Source of the DNA: Zerene cesonia
Taxonomy: Eukaryota; Arthropoda; Insecta; Lepidoptera; Pieridae
DNA: 64,000 nucleotides
Assembly: GCF_012273895.1 (NCBI RefSeq)
Contig: NC_052108.1
Location: 7,192,001 to 7,256,000 of the forward strand
Direction: 5' to 3'
The notes beneath the pieces are model-generated. The model was not told where the DNA came from, did not search any database, and saw only the letters and a list, made by a program, of their open reading frames with translations. How positions within the stretch are numbered: the first letter of the stretch is position 1; each line of letters opens with the position of its first letter. Both the position numbers and the translations under genes were made by a program. Positions 61,080 through 64,000 of this stretch are shown piece after piece.

Positions 61080-62206
61080 GAATTGGCGATTTGCAAAGTA
61101 AATGTGTAGTTTACTTTGAAACTACTTTGAAAAAAATTATATAAGACTATAATTTTTGAACAAATAAACCAATTGAAAAGTGTTGAAATACTTATCGTAG
61201 ATTTTTCAGTCTGGTGTTTGGACTGTGTGACTAGAACATTCTACGAAAGCTAATTAAATATACTGGAATAGCTGTTATAGTGTAAATCTAGGTAAACGTT
61301 TTATCTTTTAACATAAAAGTGAAATAATGGCGAAGTTTTTTACGCGAAATTAATTCTTATACATGTCTTTTACATTTCGGTACATATTTGGAATGCAGAT
61401 AGTTGATAGTTATTTTAATTGCATAAGATATTTCTAAGTCGCCTTGGCGATATTTAAGCCGCATATCCTATAGTTAGTTTCTGGAATATTCGAGGCGATA
61501 AAACCTAATCGCTACCCGCGTGGCCACACTCTAAGAGGCGTCGGAAGTGCTGGCACTAACTCAATTACAGACCGCCTTCATGAGGACCAATTCACTGACT
61601 CTAAGGGTTTTTTCGAACATCCGAAATTATTTACTAATTCCCCGATCTTAAATTTTTACACATCCTATAGCGTCACTAGTATTTTATGTGAGCGTTTGTA
61701 AATATAATATTGCTGCTGTATCTACAAAAATAACCAACCAAATAATTAACTTCCATAATATGAAATAAATACACATACATTATACAAAAATCTACAAATT
61801 CATAACGCGAATAAACTAAAAACTATTATGACATAACATTTCGAAATCATAAACTCGCCAAACTTCAGAACGCCACGGCATACTTTTCGCTACGTGTACG
61901 TACGTACAAATAAACGCGCCACATACAGAGGGTCTCCCTGAATAGTTTATGAAGTAGGAATTCGATAACGCTGAAATTTAACTCTGCGAATATACTGGAG
62001 ACGTTTTAACATAGCCGACCTATAGTGTCTCGTGAGGAGGTATCGTGTGCTCGAGTTAAAAAGCATGACTTGACGGTTGACGGAACACGATACTTGTGTG
62101 TTACACGGCGAATTTAAAGTGATACAACATATTGTGTAAGAAAAGATGTACGACTGTAGTGACTTTTAATACTACTTATTTTTTATTCAATATCTTCAGT
62201 AGATTC

Positions 62207-62535
62207 TTTTTTTTTATTGTCATGGTCGGCAATGGAGATGGTGGATCGCCTGATGGTTAGCGCTACCACCGAAGATGAAGATGGTAAGTGCAAGGTCGAA
62301 TGCAGACCTTACGCCTCTTCAAATGGATTGCCGACTGCAAATTGAAAGAATAATAGGATTGAAGAGAGGAATATAGGAAAGGCCTGGGAAGGGTAAGGAA
62401 GAGGATATGATCCTCCGGCTCTCCCACTCACCGAACGAAACACAGCTTATTCTATTTCACGCCGGTCTTCTGTGGGGGTCTGGAACTTCCCCGGTGCGAG
62501 CTGGACCAATTCGTGCCGAAGCGTGCTCGACTACC
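62207..62535 (-). mobile_element. Lepidopteran SINE-like retroposon, second copy
   Basis: Counterpart of 21296-21624. The 3' stem is preserved: gtcggcaat (62225-62233) with attgccgac (62327-62335). Small differences include the length of the A tail and 'ggtcttctgtgggggtctgg' in place of the partner's version. Confidence 0.7.
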
Positions 62536-63167
62536 ATGTATAAAAGGTGTTAACGTTGAAATTAAGATGGAAGAAACGATATAAAAACGTTTAAAAAAAT
62601 ACTATGCATTTAAACAAATTTTAATTCTAACAAAATATTTGAATTCCCGTAAAGATATCTTAGATTCTCCTCCCTGACCACGCTTAATGCGGCTGATTTA
62701 TTAAAATTATGAATAATCACGTTTTGAATGCGTTATACAATTTTTGAAATTCAAATGTGTACATAACGCTGGAGATCGACGAAAAAATTAAGTTTTAGTT
62801 AAATAAAAGAGAGAAAAAATGATTGCATCCACTTAGGGAGGATAATCATAATCATCAAAAATATTGACGCCAGGAACTACGGATTCAAAAGTTCTTTCAC
62901 CGTTGGATTTCACCACCTATGTAATCCCCGAGTGCAATAGGCTATACAATTAATATGTGCCACAGAGGAAACGGGGACGGACCAGTAGTAACATATTATG
63001 TAATTCATCTCAAAGTTTTTTTTTAATAATGGCAGGTACCTACTTAAAATTTTATTGACTCCTAATTAGACTTCCATACAAATAATGCTCACGAAACATA
63101 AAACACAAATTATCTTACCATACATCAAATGCCTGCATTTGTATACAAAGTATGTACTCACAGTTAG

Positions 63168-63521
63168 ATACTTACAACTCCGCTCTGTCGTCAAACAACT
63201 CCACAGCAGGCAGTATCTGGGCTCTGGATAAATGAAATTGCCGCCAAAGGCCGCAGAAGTTCACTCTTGGCGGTGCACCCACTTGATTTTTTGGTAACAT
63301 CGAACCGAGTTATCAGCGAGGAGTCTATTTCGAGCTCACTAATTGGACGGGACAAGGGAATACAAAGAATATGGCCGCATGAAGGGCTTCTGCGCCGACA
63401 AAGATTGTTACGGTATTTTCTTTTTATATCGGGCTACACTATCGATGCGAAATGCAATACGTGGGTAGGGCAATACAATGGTAAACATTTAAAGCCGCGC
63501 ACAGAGCTCAGGCTGATGTGA
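63168..63521 (+). other. 118-codon open frame, second copy
   Basis: Counterpart of 20312-20665, open from just after the TAG at 63165-63167. The 84-codon portion starts with TTG at 63267. The two substitutions I saw against the partner both alter residues. No domain recognised; more likely conserved non-coding DNA than an exon. Confidence 0.2.
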
Positions 63522-64000
63522 TGTGACGTCTACGTACGCCACTCTAGTGCTATTGACAATTGTGTTTGTTCGATATAAAAGTAAGTCTATTTCATAGTTA
63601 TGATTCACAATATTATGGGAGCGTATTTTAGGCAACAGTTTTTAGATTGATGCCGTAGCGTTCGATCGATATAAGACAGTGCAAAGGCTTATCGAGAGTT
63701 TATCTTTGATATGATGTAATTATAATAAATCTTGCATATTATAAGCGGTATCCGTTCTCACGCCTTTTTCAATTTGGATTAATACAACAATAAAAAAAGA
63801 GGGTGAAAATGTATGAACAGAGGAGTGCACGCGGCGATGCCGCAGTCAGCAAGTAAGCAATAGATACCTATATCGAACACGAGCACATCTCCACTCTCCA
63901 CGTTAAAAGACATTCGTTTCAACCTTCGCTTTCTCTATAGCAATATAAAATCCGACACCAAAGAATAATTTTATCAAGTCGAACCTTTAAGAAAAAATAG

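Larger units (their letters stand above)
52904..64000 (-). repeat. Right arm of the 11-kb inverted duplication (probable allele B)
   Basis: Reverse complement of 19834-31288, continuing to the window edge, so the true length is unknown. It lacks the retroposon found at 27905-28224 but keeps the other three retroposon/SINE copies in the same order. Divergence is uneven: near-identical islands (for example 60810-61079) alternate with stretches bearing many differences (for example about 54240-54480). Apart from the elements listed it is AT-rich non-coding DNA with no supported gene. Confidence 0.93.

Noticed and set aside
1..64000. CRISPR arrays, bacterial operons, prophage or viral genes
   Set aside because: No spaced direct repeats, no operon-like frames and no recognisable viral proteins. 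Sequence style is eukaryotic.

Overview
This window looks like lepidopteran nuclear DNA (butterfly or moth). It is AT-rich, has no dense reading frames, and carries short interspersed repeats whose wording I associate with Lepidoptera. These are a retroposon beginning near 'gtcgagcacgcttcggcac' and ending '..cttaccatcaggcg..(A)n', a tRNA-headed SINE containing 'cccactgctgggacacaggc', and Helitron-like elements ending in a hairpin plus CTAG. I find no confident protein-coding gene, rRNA, tRNA gene or CRISPR array. The longest gap-free frames are about 90-120 codons, many lack an ATG, and none has a recognisable domain. The DNA reads as intergenic or intronic.

Layout: contig 1 (1-2114), a 1000-N gap, contig 2 (3115-31288), a second 1000-N gap, contig 3 (32289-64000). 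Contig 2 holds mostly unique AT-rich sequence, a Helitron-like element at 15.4 kb, a candidate TATA promoter at 18.9 kb and a long (TA)n tract at 19.5 kb. Contig 3 starts with a short candidate coding frame cut by the gap. It continues with a Helitron-like copy (34.4 kb), a tRNA-SINE with perfect 10-bp target duplications (38.2-38.5 kb), a CpG-rich block (42.4-42.6 kb) beside a cluster of Helitron-like termini (42.66-43.13 kb), and several GC-richer islands that may be regulatory.

The dominant structure is a long inverted duplication. Positions 19834-31288 (11,455 bp) are the reverse complement of 52904-64000 (11,097 bp) and run past the right edge of the window. The arms are collinear, with scattered substitutions and small indels. 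The left arm stops exactly at the second gap. A 320-bp retroposon plus an 8-bp target duplication present only in the left arm explains 328 of the 358 bp length difference. The simplest reading is that contig 3 is the alternative haplotype, placed in the wrong orientation. On that reading the window contains a natural allele-versus-allele comparison.

That comparison gives the most useful biological signals. One is a retroposon insertion present in only one copy. Another is a 270-bp block identical between the copies and centred on a TATCGATA motif. A third is a conserved DR1 nuclear-receptor-like site. A fourth is a paired stem in the retroposon 3' domain that differs in sequence between elements but keeps its pairing. 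Comparisons were made by eye and should be recomputed.
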